Positions 41,101 to 51,600 of a stretch of 64,000 nt of DNA are shown one piece after another. Numbering within the stretch: the first letter of the stretch is position 1; every line of letters begins with the position of its first letter. Position numbers and translations under genes: made by a program. Source of the DNA: Deltaproteobacteria bacterium UBA5205 (GTDB taxonomy: Bacteria > Desulfobacterota > Syntrophorhabdia > Syntrophorhabdales > Syntrophorhabdaceae). The notes under the pieces were generated by a model. The model saw only the letters and a list, made by a program, of their open reading frames with translations. It had not been told where the DNA came from and did not search any database. Location: positions 10,146-74,145 of the forward strand of contig DHVP01000048.1 in NCBI GenBank assembly GCA_002412715.1, in the 5' to 3' direction.

Positions 41101-42516
41101 TCAAAAATAGAGATCCCTTTCGCCGGCCTCGATCCTCGTGAGCCTGTTTTGGATTTCTTCGCGCATCCTGGCATTCGGTACCGACTTGAGGTGCTTTTGA
41201 ATCACCTCTTCTCCCACTGTCTTCGTCTCGCCCGATGCGTAGTCGACGAGGAACTCCTTGAAAGTGAGGATCGCGTTGGGTTGGCAGATATTCTGGATCT
41301 CGCCGGTCTTGGCGAGTGCCATAAACCGGTCTCCCGTCCTTCCCTGCCGGTAACAGGCGGTGCAAAAGCTCGGAAGGTATCCCGACTGGCAGACGCTGCG
41401 AAGCATCTCGTCGGTGCTGCGGTGATCCTCGACCTGGAACTGGCCCTGGGTTCTTATCTCGGTTTTTTCTATGTCCCTGTGGTATCCTCCGACACCTGTG
41501 CAGGAACCCGCGCTGATCTGCGATATGCCTACCGCGATGACCTCGTCGCGGTACCCCTCGGGTTCCCTCGTGGAAAGGATCATGCCCGTATAGGGAACGG
41601 CGAGTCTTATAATGGCCACCATCCGCTTAAAATCGTGATCGTTGACCAGGTGGGGGAAATTCTCGAACGTTACACCTTCCGCCGGCCTCATTCTCGGTAC
41701 CGAAATTGTGTGACATCCTACACCGAAACGTTCTTCAAGATGGAGTGAATGAAGGAGCAGACCGAGGACCTCAAACTTGAAATCATATAAGCCGAAGAGG
41801 ACGCCCATTCCGACGTCGTCGATGCCTGCCTGCATAGCCCTGTCCATCGCCATTGTGTGCCAGTCGTAGTCACTTTTGGGCCCCGACGGATGTGCCTTTC
41901 GGTATGTCTCGCGGTGATAGGTTTCCTGGAACAGGATGTAGGTGCCTATACCTGCCTGTTTCAGCTTGCGATAATCTTCAATAGTGGTCGCCGCAATATT
42001 GACGTTGATGCGCCGAATGCTGCCCATTCTGTCCTTGACCGAATAGATCCTCTCCATGGCCTCGAGTACATAATCTATGGGACAGTTTTCCGGATCTTCA
42101 CCAACCTCGAGGGCGATCCTCTTGTGTCCCATCGCCTCGAGCGCGACGACCTCGCGCTCGATCTCCTCCATGTCGAGTTTGAGCCTCGCTATGGCGTTAT
42201 GAAGCCTGTATCCGCAATAGGTGCAATTATTGATACAGTAATTGCTGATGTAGAGCGGCGCGAAAAAAACAATGCGCTTTCCGTAGATCTTCTCTTTCAC
42301 TTCCCGGGCGGCTTCGAAAAGAGCCGTCTGTGCATCGCCGTCCGCGGCGTGAAGCAGGACGGCAGTCTCATACGGATCAAGCCCTTTGGCCTCGCGACCT
42401 TTTTCTATTATTGCTCGTGCCTCTTCGATCGAGGCGTTTTTTGCCTTTTCCAGAATGTTTGCGATCAGTGCTTCATCGAGGAAATCGGCCCGTTCTGCCT
42501 GTTCGTTCTTGTTCAT
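41101..42516 (-). CDS. hydG: [FeFe]-hydrogenase H-cluster maturase HydG (tyrosine lyase)
   Basis: The 471-residue radical SAM enzyme makes CO and CN ligands and a Fe(CO)2(CN)Cys synthon from tyrosine. The SAM cluster motif is in YCINNCTYCGY (C-x3-C-x2-C), and the C-terminal dangler cluster Cys residues are in SFCTACYRQG with a following Cys (IQNIC), the CxxC...C expected in HydG. Its length fits the family. GGAGG precedes the ATG at 42516. It follows hydF by 67 bases and belongs to the aspA-hydF-hydG operon. Confidence 0.96.
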   Translation of the reverse strand: MNKNEQAERADFLDEALIANILEKAKNASIEEARAIIEKGREAKGLDPYETAVLLHAADGDAQTALFEAAREVKEKIYGKRIVFFAPLYISNYCINNCTYCGYRLHNAIARLKLDMEEIEREVVALEAMGHKRIALEVGEDPENCPIDYVLEAMERIYSVKDRMGSIRRINVNIAATTIEDYRKLKQAGIGTYILFQETYHRETYRKAHPSGPKSDYDWHTMAMDRAMQAGIDDVGMGVLFGLYDFKFEVLGLLLHSLHLEERFGVGCHTISVPRMRPAEGVTFENFPHLVNDHDFKRMVAIIRLAVPYTGMILSTREPEGYRDEVIAVGISQISAGSCTGVGGYHRDIEKTEIRTQGQFQVEDHRSTDEMLRSVCQSGYLPSFCTACYRQGRTGDRFMALAKTGEIQNICQPNAILTFKEFLVDYASGETKTVGEEVIQKHLKSVPNARMREEIQNRLTRIEAGERDLYF

Positions 42517-42583
42517 GGCGTGGCCTCCGTTGCATAAGTATATTGCGTGGATTCTTAAAAGTAAAGGAAGCCCGGGAGCCTTT

Positions 42584-43810
42584 TCAGCAGCTATCTTCCA
42601 TGGTCAGCGCCACCTCAGGGAAAGGCTTCAGAGTGCGATCAAGGATGCCCATAACATAGGCAATGAGGACCCCATAATTCACGATGGGAACCCCGGCATG
42701 CTTCGCCACCATGAGCCGGTGGAGCATCTCCTTGCGGTTAATCATGCACGCACCGCAGTGAATGATCAGCTTGTACCCTGACAGGTCCTTCGGCATTTCC
42801 GGTCCGCTGACCCACGTGTAGTCAAGGGGCCCGCCCACAAGCTGGTTAAGCCATCTCGGTATCTTCACCGTGCCGATATCGTCTTCGACGCGGTGATGCG
42901 TGCAGGCCTCGGAAACAAGGACCTTATCGCCGGGGGAGAGATCTTCTATCGCCCGGGCGCCCTCGACAAGCGTGGTCAGGTTGCCCTTGTGGCGCGCAAA
43001 AAGAATTGAAAAGGACGTCATGGGAACATCCCCGGGCGTATCGGCGGCAACCTTGAGGAATGCCTGGGAATCCGTGACGACAAGGCGGGGTTTTTCTTTG
43101 AGCCCGGCAAGCGCGGCTTTCAATTCGCGCTCCTTCACCACGAGGGCCATTGCATCGTTATCAAGGATGTCGCGGATGGTCTGAACCTGGGGGAGGATGA
43201 GCCTGCCTTTGGGCGCGGCAAGGTCGATGGGGACGACAAGTACGACGGTGTCACCCGGAGAGATGAGGTCTCCGAGAATCGTCGGTGTCATGAAGTCCCT
43301 GGGTGCCTGACTGATCATCGCCATTTTCAGTTCGTCAATACCCTGTCGAGTAACGGCGCTCACCATGACGGCGGGCATACCGGCGCCGTCCATTTCAAAC
43401 TGCGGATAGATGTCAATCTTGTTGACGACGAGGATGACGGGTACCTTGTTTTCGCGGGCCTTCTCTGCGACCTCTTCCTCGAAAGGCCCGAAACCGGAGA
43501 CAGGATCGATGACAAGGAGCATAAGATCCGTCCTGTTGAGGACCCCAAGCGCCTTTTCTATACGCAGCCTTCCCAACTCGCCGACATCATCGATACCTGC
43601 CGTGTCGATAATCACGACGGGTCCGATGGGAAGTATCTCCATCGATTTGTAAACGGGGTCTGTCGTGGTCCCGGGAACGTCGGAAACAATAGCGATATCC
43701 TGATTCGTCAGGGCATTTATGAGGCTCGATTTACCGGCGTTGCGCCTGCCGAAGATGGCAATGTGCAGGCGGCTTCCACGCGGAGTCTGATTAAGCGTAT
43801 TGTCGGTCAC
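42584..43810 (-). CDS. hydF: [FeFe]-hydrogenase maturation GTPase HydF
   Basis: The 408-residue protein is the scaffold that carries the [2Fe] precursor to apo-HydA. The N-terminal GTPase domain has Walker A FGRRNAGKSSLINAL, G3 DTAGIDD and G4 NKID. The C-terminal cluster-binding part has ACTHH and IHCGACM, the CxHx(n)HCxxC motif of HydF. The GTG at 43810 has GGAAGG before it and overlaps the aspA end, so the longer in-frame extension is rejected. Confidence 0.95.
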   Translation of the reverse strand: MTDNTLNQTPRGSRLHIAIFGRRNAGKSSLINALTNQDIAIVSDVPGTTTDPVYKSMEILPIGPVVIIDTAGIDDVGELGRLRIEKALGVLNRTDLMLLVIDPVSGFGPFEEEVAEKARENKVPVILVVNKIDIYPQFEMDGAGMPAVMVSAVTRQGIDELKMAMISQAPRDFMTPTILGDLISPGDTVVLVVPIDLAAPKGRLILPQVQTIRDILDNDAMALVVKERELKAALAGLKEKPRLVVTDSQAFLKVAADTPGDVPMTSFSILFARHKGNLTTLVEGARAIEDLSPGDKVLVSEACTHHRVEDDIGTVKIPRWLNQLVGGPLDYTWVSGPEMPKDLSGYKLIIHCGACMINRKEMLHRLMVAKHAGVPIVNYGVLIAYVMGILDRTLKPFPEVALTMEDSC

Positions 43811-43812
43811 GG

Positions 43813-45240
43813 TTAGCCTTCCTTGTCTCTCTTTACTTTTTTGGACCCCGCTATGCCCGGTCTTGTCAGCTCCCGGGGCTGGAAGATGGCCTCGATCTCC
43901 TCCGGTGAAAAACACCCTCTTTCGACGGCGGTCTCGCCAATGGTCTTCCCCTCGGCGCACGCGGCCTTCGAAATTTCGCCCGCCTTTTCGTGGCCGATGT
44001 AGGGGGCGAGCGCGGTGGCAAGGCAAAGGCTCTCTTCAAGCCATTTCCTGCATCGTTCCTCGTCTGCCACCACCCCTTCGACAAGGTGCGTTCGGAAGAT
44101 GGATACGGCGTTCATGAGGAGCTTCAACTCCGTCAGGAGATTGAAGGCTATAAGAGGAAGGAACGCATTGAGTTCGAGCTGTCCTGACGATGCGGCCAGC
44201 GTAATGGCCTGATCGAAGCTCATCACCTGAAAGGCGACCCCGGTGGCCATCTCGGCGATGACGGGGTTGACCTTGTCGGGCATGATGGATGAGCCTTCCT
44301 GGAGAACGGGCAACTTTATCTCGGCAAGGCCTCCCCGCGGCCCCATCGAAAGAAGGCGCATGTCGGAGGACACCTTTGCGAGATTGACGGCGGCGGCCTT
44401 GACAAGCCCCGAGACCTCCGCGAAAACATCGGCGTTCTGGGTAACGTCCACCATGTTCTCCGCCCGGGCGATGCCGAGCCCCGTGATGCTCTGCAGCTCG
44501 CTGATCGCCGCGTAAATGTATTCCCGTTTCGCGTTGAGGCCCGTGCCGACGGCGGTACCGCCCAGATTGACCTGCCGCAGGCGCTCTTCAACCTTGAAAA
44601 GACGCCACCTGTCGCGGGCAAAGGCCTCGGCATAGGCCCCGAATTCCTGTCCCAGGGTGATGGGCACGGCGTCGCGCATCTCCGTCCTGCCAAGCTTGAG
44701 GACACCGGCGAATTCCTGTTCCTTTTTCTGTAGCGCTCCCTGAAGGCGCGCGATTGCCTCGCTCAAGGAGATGACCACCCTGATCGCGGCCACCTTCAAG
44801 GCCGTCGGGTAGACGTCATTGGTGGATTGGGAAAGATTGACGTGGCCCAGAGGGTCGACTATGCTGTACTGTCCCTTCTGTCCGCCCAGTAGCTCTATCG
44901 CGCGGTTAGCCAGGATCTCGTTCATGTTCATGTTCGTCGATGTCCCGGCTCCTCCCTGGAAGGCGTCGACGACAAACTGATCCGCAAGGGCGCCCCCTGC
45001 AACCTCCCTGGCCGCGGCGACGATTGCTTCGCCTATCCTGCCGTCGAGAAGGCCCGCCTTCATGTTGGCAAGTGTGCAGGCCTGCTTCACTTCGGCAAGC
45101 GCGGCTATAAGCTCCCAGGGTACCAAAAAAGAGGAGATGGGGAAATTTCGAAGGGCCCTCACCGTGTGGATGCCGTAATAGGCATCACCCGGCACCTCCA
45201 GCTCGCCCAGCAGATCACGTTCAATCCTGAACTCGCTCAT
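43813..45240 (-). CDS. aspA: Aspartate ammonia-lyase in the hydrogenase maturation operon
   Basis: The 475-residue enzyme has the fumarase/aspartase signature GSSIMPDKVNPVIAEMAT, GGAGTSTNMNMNEILANRA (the SS/ammonia-lyase-type loop) and the N-terminal FRIERDLLGELEVPGDAYYGIHTVRA characteristic of AspA. It interconverts aspartate and fumarate plus ammonia. Its stop lies next to the hydF GTG. Aspartase genes are often placed with hyd maturation genes. A supply of ammonia or a handling of fumarate for H-cluster synthesis is conceivable but not shown. Confidence 0.9.
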   Translation of the reverse strand: MSEFRIERDLLGELEVPGDAYYGIHTVRALRNFPISSFLVPWELIAALAEVKQACTLANMKAGLLDGRIGEAIVAAAREVAGGALADQFVVDAFQGGAGTSTNMNMNEILANRAIELLGGQKGQYSIVDPLGHVNLSQSTNDVYPTALKVAAIRVVISLSEAIARLQGALQKKEQEFAGVLKLGRTEMRDAVPITLGQEFGAYAEAFARDRWRLFKVEERLRQVNLGGTAVGTGLNAKREYIYAAISELQSITGLGIARAENMVDVTQNADVFAEVSGLVKAAAVNLAKVSSDMRLLSMGPRGGLAEIKLPVLQEGSSIMPDKVNPVIAEMATGVAFQVMSFDQAITLAASSGQLELNAFLPLIAFNLLTELKLLMNAVSIFRTHLVEGVVADEERCRKWLEESLCLATALAPYIGHEKAGEISKAACAEGKTIGETAVERGCFSPEEIEAIFQPRELTRPGIAGSKKVKRDKEG

Positions 45241-45294
45241 CGTTCTTTGTTATAAACCGTGCGGACGAAACAATCAAGTGGGTCCCGTCCGGGA

Positions 45295-45312
45295 ATTTGA
45301 CCCAGGTCAAAT
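45295..45312. promoter_or_regulatory. Perfect 18-bp palindrome ATTTGACCCAGGTCAAAT (CRP/FNR/HcpR-like)
   Basis: The half-sites ATTTGACC/GGTCAAAT are exact mirror images around CA. Half-site TTGAC is used by CRP/FNR-family regulators, in particular the HcpR type of Desulfobacterota that responds to nitric oxide. The site lies between aspA-hydFG (minus) and the cupin gene (plus), with TAATAT at about 45342 as likely -10 for the cupin gene. Either or both units could be controlled. Confidence 0.6.
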
Positions 45313-45364
45313 ACACCTTTCGCTATCCCTGTTATGAGATAATATTAAACAGGAGGAAGACATC

Positions 45365-45700
45365 ATGACTGAAAACTTTATTGCCACAGGAAATACGACC
45401 CGCGCTTTTCAACTAAAGGACGTGGCCCAGTACCAGGAACATTCCGTTGTGAGCCGTGAGATCATCAGGAAACCCTCGGGAACGATGACCGTTTTTGCTT
45501 TCGACGAAGGCGAGGGTTTAAGCGAGCACACGGCGCCTTTTGACGCTGTGGTATACCTCCTCGAGGGTGAGGCCCGGATCACAATCGACGGCGAGCCGCA
45601 TTCCGTGAAGGAGGGCGAAATGATCATCATGCCGGCCGGCAAGCCGCACGCGCTCAAAGCCGTATCCCGCTATAAGATGCTCCTTGTGATGATCAAATAG
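45365..45700 (+). CDS. Small cupin protein
   Basis: The 111-residue single-domain cupin has FDEGEGLSEHTAPFDAVVYLLEGEARITIDG and EMIIMPAGKPHALKAV, with both cupin motifs (His and Glu residues). It starts with GGAGGAAGACATC before the ATG. Small cupins of this type occur in anaerobes together with nitrosative or oxidative stress genes, and the upstream CRP/FNR/HcpR-like palindrome supports such regulation. The substrate or metal is not known. Confidence 0.8.
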   Translation: MTENFIATGNTTRAFQLKDVAQYQEHSVVSREIIRKPSGTMTVFAFDEGEGLSEHTAPFDAVVYLLEGEARITIDGEPHSVKEGEMIIMPAGKPHALKAVSRYKMLLVMIK

Positions 45701-45731
45701 GATGGGGGCTGTTACGTGAAAACAGCTCCGG

Positions 45732-46631
45732 TTATTGGAGCAGGAGTATCAGTGCGGGTGTGATGATCATCCCCATGATGATGGAGAATGATATGAGACT
45801 GGCGGCGAATTCTTTGTCGAGATTTTCCAGGTAGGAGAAAGTAAGGGTGGTATAACCTACAGGAGCGGCCGATCCGATCATCACGATCGATCTGTTGAGC
45901 CCCTCCAGACCGAACAGGTTTGCCAGCACGAATCCGCAGGCAAAACCGAGAATCATTCTGATGAAGGTCGCTGAAAAAACCGGGCCCATTCTTACCATTC
46001 TGGGGCTGAAATAGAGTCCCAGGGCCAGCATAACCAACGGGGTCATCATCCAGCCGACCATCCCAAGAAAGTCATTGATAAAGGAGGGGATCGGAATCTT
46101 GAGGAGGTTCAACAGAACAGCGATCAGCAGTGCCCACATCGGGGGCACCAGAAGCAATTTCTTCACCATTACTTTCTGATCAATGTCGGTTGCACCGTGT
46201 TTGCATGCAAGCCAGTATACAAATGTGAAAATGATCGCCATATTCCCGAAATCGAACATGGTGATTCTCGCCAGGCCCTGCTTTCCGTATGCCGTGATGA
46301 AGAACGGCAAGGTGAAGCCTATGTTCATTATCGTCGAGCCGATGATGAAAGTACCCAGTGACGGCCTCGGAAGACGAAGAATCCTGCCTGTCCAGTAGGA
46401 TATCAGAGTAGTTGTCAACGCCGTGAGCACCGCCGAAATGGGCAGGAATACAAAGTTCAGCCGAAGTTCTACATCTGCTACGGATATAATGATCAAGGCG
46501 GGTAATGCTATATAGTATACCACCTTGAGGAATAGGTCGCCGTCTTCCTTCTTGAGAATACTCAGACGTTTCAGTATATATCCCAGCAGGAATATGAGCA
46601 CCACGGGGATTATTTTCAGAATAATATCCAT
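45732..46631 (-). CDS. AEC-family auxin-efflux-type permease
   Basis: The 299-residue protein has about ten membrane helices and the AEC signature elements LKIIPVVLIFLLGYILKRL at the start, NTMNIGFTLPF-like segment (IIGSTIMNIGFTLPF) and the final ASLISFSIIMGMIITPALILLL. Family members carry malonate, malate or other small acids. The ATG at 46631 is the only reasonable start. The substrate is unknown. It is convergent with the cupin gene and lies downstream of the hydrogenase operon terminator. Confidence 0.87.
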   Translation of the reverse strand: MDIILKIIPVVLIFLLGYILKRLSILKKEDGDLFLKVVYYIALPALIIISVADVELRLNFVFLPISAVLTALTTTLISYWTGRILRLPRPSLGTFIIGSTIMNIGFTLPFFITAYGKQGLARITMFDFGNMAIIFTFVYWLACKHGATDIDQKVMVKKLLLVPPMWALLIAVLLNLLKIPIPSFINDFLGMVGWMMTPLVMLALGLYFSPRMVRMGPVFSATFIRMILGFACGFVLANLFGLEGLNRSIVMIGSAAPVGYTTLTFSYLENLDKEFAASLISFSIIMGMIITPALILLLQ

Positions 46632-46800
46632 CTCTCGACTTCAGCAACCGCCGATATCAACACAGGGGCGAGCCCATCCGCGGCGGGGAATCCATAACAG
46701 GTTCATAATTGTCTCTCAATTCAGGTTCAGTTGCAACGTGAAAATCTCGACATCGTAACTTTTAACCGTTTTAGAAACAGTGTGGTTGGAAGTTTCTCAC

Positions 46801-46833
46801 AAAGAAAAACCCGCCCGGTTCTCCCGGGCGGGT
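46801..46833 (-). terminator. Terminator of the hydrogenase operon
   Basis: On the minus strand ACCCGCCCGG-GAGAA-CCGGGCGGGT followed by TTTTTCTTT. The 10-bp perfect GC-rich stem and T-tract make this the strongest rho-independent terminator in the window. It lies 20 bases after the stop of the last hydrogenase gene. Confidence 0.9.
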
Positions 46834-46853
46834 ATGCATGGCATTTCCTTTGC

Positions 46854-48578
46854 CTAGAACTTGCTCCTCGGTGTGTAATGGGTGTGGAGGAGGTGGTGTG
46901 ACTTTTCGCCCAGCGGCTGCCCCAGAAATTCCTCGTAGATCTTCTTGATGGACGGGTTCTCGTGGGATTTTCTATATGTGAGGGCACAGTCTTCACTGTA
47001 GAGCGCCTGGGCCCTTAGCAGCCTGATATCATTGTTTACGGGAATGGGTTGGCCGCCGCCGCCTACACAACCGCCGGGGCATGCCATAACCTCAATAAAA
47101 TGGTAATTCGCCTCGCCGGTCTTGATCTTATCCAGTAGCTTGCGGGCGTTGCCAAGGCCATGGGACACGGCAACCCTGACGTCCCCGATTCCTTCCACGG
47201 GGATGGTCGCCTCTTTAATACCCTCAAGGCCCCGTACAGCTGTGAATTCGACGTTCTCGAGCACTTTACCCGTGGCCACTTCATAGGCCGTGCGCAATGC
47301 GGCTTCCATGACACCGCCGGTTGCGCCGAAGATCGTCGCGGCACCTGTATACTCGCCCATGGGGTCGTCGTATTTCTCATCGGGAAGGTTTTGGAAGTCA
47401 ATCCCGGCCTGTTTGATCATCTTGGCAAATTCGCGGGTCGTCAACACGTAATCGACGTCCTTGTAGCCGCTGTCGTACATCTCAGGACGGTTGCACTCGA
47501 ATTTCTTGGCGGTGCAGGGCATGACGGATACAACGATCATGTCTTTCGGATCCACGCCTGATTTCGCCGCGAAGTAGGTTTTCGTCAAGGCGCCGAGCAT
47601 CATGTGCGGTGATTTGCAGGTAGAGAGGTGATCGAGCAACTCGGGGTAAAAATGTTCGATGAATTTGATCCAACCCGGGCTGCAGCTTGTGATCATCGGA
47701 AGAGTGCCACCCTTCTTGACGCGTGTCAGAAGCTCCGTCCCTTCTTCCAGAATGGTGAGGTCCGCGGCAAAGTTCGTATCGAAGACCCGGTCAAAGCCCA
47801 GTCTGCGGGCCGCCGCCAGCATCTTGCCCGTCACGAGCGTGCCGGGAGGATAACCGAACTCTTCACCAAGGGCCACCCTGACCGCGGGCGCGTCCTGTAT
47901 CACAACAAATTTGGTCGGGTCACTTAAGGCGGCCCAGACCTCGTCAATATATTCCTTTTCCGTGATGGCCCCCACGGGGCAAACGACGGAGCACTGGCCG
48001 CAGTTTGTGCAGGCCACATCATTGATATCGCGGTCAAAAGCAGGCTCCACCCTTGTCTCGAAGCCCCTTCCCTGCATGTAGAGGGCCGTCACGGACTGAA
48101 TCTCCTGGCAGACCGTTACACAGCGTCTGCACAGGATACACTTGTTCTGGTCGCGCCTGATCGATGGAGAGGATTCATCAATCCGCCCGCCGCTTTTCTC
48201 TCCGGAGAAACGGATCTCGCGGATGCCCAGGTCGTAGGCCAGTGTCTGCAGATCGCAATGGAGATTCTTCGCACAGCTGAGGCATTCAAAGGGATGATTG
48301 GAGAGAAGCATTTCGACTGAGAACCGCCTTGCCTTGCGGACTCTGTCGGTGTTCGTATAAATTACCTGCCCCTTTGCGACAGGTGAAACACATGCCGCCT
48401 GAAGGGTGCGGTTTCCTTCGATCTCGACAAGGCAGACCCTGCAGGCGCCTATCGCCTGGACCTCAGGCAGATAGCACAATGTGGGTATGTGGATATTAGC
48501 CTGTGCGGCCGCATCAAGTATACTCGTGCCTTCTTCAACCTCAAGCGGCCGACCGTCTATTACTACACTTATCGTCAT
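46854..48578 (-). CDS. hydA: [FeFe]-hydrogenase catalytic subunit of the second hydrogenase
   Basis: The 574-residue protein has an N-terminal [2Fe-2S] domain (LCYLPEVQAIGACRVCLVE with C later), a His/Cys [4Fe-4S] (HPFECLSCAKNLHC), two [4Fe-4S] (CILCRRCVTVCQ, CTNCGQCSVVCP) and the H domain with TSCSPGW, MPCTAKKFE and MACPGGCVGGGGQP, then a C-terminal tail (PLGEKSHHLLHTHYTPRS). It reduces protons or oxidises hydrogen. The ATG at 48578 was chosen; an upstream GTG at 48587 lies too close to GGGAG. It follows the NuoF-GltD fusion gene (48609). Its L1 motif has Ser where the textbook TSCCPGW has the second Cys. Confidence 0.95.
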   Translation of the reverse strand: MTISVVIDGRPLEVEEGTSILDAAAQANIHIPTLCYLPEVQAIGACRVCLVEIEGNRTLQAACVSPVAKGQVIYTNTDRVRKARRFSVEMLLSNHPFECLSCAKNLHCDLQTLAYDLGIREIRFSGEKSGGRIDESSPSIRRDQNKCILCRRCVTVCQEIQSVTALYMQGRGFETRVEPAFDRDINDVACTNCGQCSVVCPVGAITEKEYIDEVWAALSDPTKFVVIQDAPAVRVALGEEFGYPPGTLVTGKMLAAARRLGFDRVFDTNFAADLTILEEGTELLTRVKKGGTLPMITSCSPGWIKFIEHFYPELLDHLSTCKSPHMMLGALTKTYFAAKSGVDPKDMIVVSVMPCTAKKFECNRPEMYDSGYKDVDYVLTTREFAKMIKQAGIDFQNLPDEKYDDPMGEYTGAATIFGATGGVMEAALRTAYEVATGKVLENVEFTAVRGLEGIKEATIPVEGIGDVRVAVSHGLGNARKLLDKIKTGEANYHFIEVMACPGGCVGGGGQPIPVNNDIRLLRAQALYSEDCALTYRKSHENPSIKKIYEEFLGQPLGEKSHHLLHTHYTPRSKF

Positions 48579-48608
48579 ATAGTTCACACTCCCTTTGTGA
48601 TCTCAGGC

Positions 48609-51600
48609 TTACTCACTTTGCCTGAGATAGCAGTGGAGACAGCGCTTCGCCTCCTCGACTGCCGCTTTGTTATCGTACCCGAGAACGACCTCGTTGAAAT
48701 TCCGGTCTCGCTTCGACAACGGCAGGTGCTGCATCGCCTGCCGGCCCAGTTCCTGCTGATATTGCGCCTCGTCATACGTAACGACCATGTTGACAAGTTC
48801 ATTGCGGTACGCATTCGGTGCCAGTCCGTCACCGCCCAGATATTCGTCGATGGCCATGGCGGCTGTCTTGCCGTCACCTACCGCCTCAACGACCGTGGCC
48901 GGGCCCCTGACGTTATCGCCGGCGGCGAATACACCTTCCGCGCCCGTCGCAAGGCTCTTCATATTTACTTCAACGGTACCTGCCTTATCAGCCTTGACCC
49001 CGTCGCCGTTCATCCATGAAAGATCGGGTGTCTGGCCGATGGCGGCTATGATCAGGTCCGCATCCACGACGAAGTCCGAGCCCGGGATTGCCTGAGGCGT
49101 ACGCCTGCCGCCTTTGTCGAAATTACCGAGACTCATGCGAGCGCACTCGACGCCTGTAATCTTGCCGTCCTTGACAACTATGGATTTGGGTGCTACCAGT
49201 GTATGGATCACAACTCCTTCAGTCTCGGCTTCATCGATCTCTTCGCTATAGGCCGGCATATCGGACCTTTCGCGCCGGTAGAGGATCGACACGTCTTTGG
49301 CTCCAAGCCGCAATGCGGCCCGTGCCGTGTCTATGGCGACATTGCCGCCGCCGATGACAACAACCTTGCCTTCAACCTTCATGGTATTATTGAGGTTCAC
49401 GTCACGCAGGAATGTCACGCCGTCGAGCACACCTTGCGCATCTTCACCGGCGATATTCAATTTCTGTCCCTTGTGGGCCCCTGTTGCCACCAGAATTGCG
49501 CTGTACCCCTCACTGAAGAGCTTCTGTACGGTGATCTCTTTGCCGAGGGCCATGTTGTACTTGATCTCCACACCCAGTTCGGTGATGGACTTTATCTCGT
49601 TGTTCAATATCTCTCTGGGCAGACGGTAATCAGGAATACCTACCGCAAGCATTCCGCCCGCGACCGGCAGTGCCTCGAAAACAGTTACGCCGTACCCTTT
49701 GAGGGCGAGGAAATAGGCGCCGGCAAGCCCGGCAGGACCGGCACCGATGACGGCGACCTTCTTGCCCCTCGGCTGCTCGGTCTGGGGTTTATACTGAGGA
49801 TAGGTACGCATATCCGCATCCGCGGCAAAACGCTTGAGTGCGCAAATGGAAACCGGTGCATCTATCTGCGCCCTGCGGCACTTGGCTTCGCAAGGATGGA
49901 CACAGACCCTGCCGAGCGTTGCCGGGAAGGGGTTTGCCTCCTTGATAACCGCGATGGCCTCTTTCAATCTTCCTTCGCTGATGAGTGTTACGTAACCCCA
50001 GGCATTCTGGTCGGCAGGGCAGGCATTCTGGCAGGGGGCGTCAAAGAGCGCGCTGCATACGCCGGCCCGGCAATGCTTGTCTTCGATATGTTCCATATAC
50101 TCGTGTTTGAAATACCTGAGCGTTGACAGAATCGGGTTCGGCGCCGTCTGACCCAGACCGCACAGGGCCGAGTCCTTGATGCGCGTTGCGAGTTCGACGA
50201 GATCGTCTATATCTTCCGGTTTGCCTTCGCCATGAGTGATCCGCTTTAGGATCTCCAGCATGCGCTTGGTTCCGATCCGGCATGGCGGGCATTTGCCGCA
50301 TGATTCGTGTTGAATGAAATCCAGGAAGAACCGTGCGAAGTCGACCATGCACGTATCCTCGTCGGCAACGATGAGGCCGCCGGACCCGACGATGGCGCCG
50401 AGTTCCGATACCGACTCATAGTCAACGGGAACGTTCAGGTGATTGATGGGGATGCAGCCGCCGGAGGGACCGCCGAGCTGCGCCGCCTTGTATTTCTTGC
50501 CGCCCTTGATGCCGCCGCCGATGTTGAAGACGATATCTCCCAGGGGGGTACCCATGGGCACTTCGACGAGGCCGGTATTGTTGACGGCACCGGCGAGGGC
50601 GAAGACCTTGGTGCCCTTGCTCTTCTCGGTACCGTACTGGGAATACCAGGCCGCCCCGTTGTTGATAATGGCGGCGATATTGGCATATGTTTCAACGTTA
50701 TTAAGGAGCGTCGGGGCGTTGAAAAGGCCTTTGACCACCGGGAAAGGCGGTCTCGGTCTCGGCTCGCCGCGCTTGCCTTCGATGGAGATCATGAGGGCCG
50801 TCTCTTCGCCGCAGACAAACGCGCCTGCACCGATACGGATCTCAAGATCGAAATTGAACCCTGTCTCAAGGATGTCCTTTCCCAGGAACTTGTATTCCCG
50901 CGCCTGGCCGATGGCCCAGTTAAGGCGCTCGATGGCAAGGGGATACTCCGCCCTGACATAAATGTAGCCCTGCTGAGCGCCAATCGCGTAGGCCGCGATG
51001 GCCATCGCTTCTATAACGCTGTGCGGGTCGCCTTCGAGGACGCTGCGGTCCATAAATGCGCCCGGGTCACCCTCATCGGCGTTGCAGACTACGTATTTCA
51101 CATCGCCGGGAGACTCGAAGGCAAATTTCCATTTCAAACCCGTCGGAAAACCTCCGCCGCCGCGGCCGCGAAGGCCCGATTTCAACACTTCATCGATGAC
51201 CTCTTCCCTGGTCATCGAAGTCAGCGCCTTGCCCAGGGCCATATAGCCATCCCGGGCGATATATTCTTCAATGTTCAGCGGATTGATGACGCCGCAGTTT
51301 CGAAGAACGATCTTTATCTGGTTTTTGAAGAAGTCGATCTCCTTCATCGAAGGGATCGTCTTCGCCGTTGTTGCCTCTTTATAAAGAAGACGCTCGACTA
51401 TCCTTCCCTTGAGAAGATGTTCGGTAACGATCTCCTCGGCGTCCTCAGGTTTGAGTTTCTGATAGAGCACGCCTTCGGGGTAGACGAGTGCCAGGGGACC
51501 TAAGTCACAGGAGCCGACGCAGCCCGTTTCTATGACCTTGATTTCGTTTTGCAGCCCCTGCTCGATTACTTTATTGACAACAGCGTCCCTGATTTGACGG

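Noticed and set aside
43816..44026. Long N-terminal extension of HydF
   Set aside because: It lies inside aspA on the same strand in another frame, is rich in Arg and Gly, and HydF homology starts only at the GTG near 43810.
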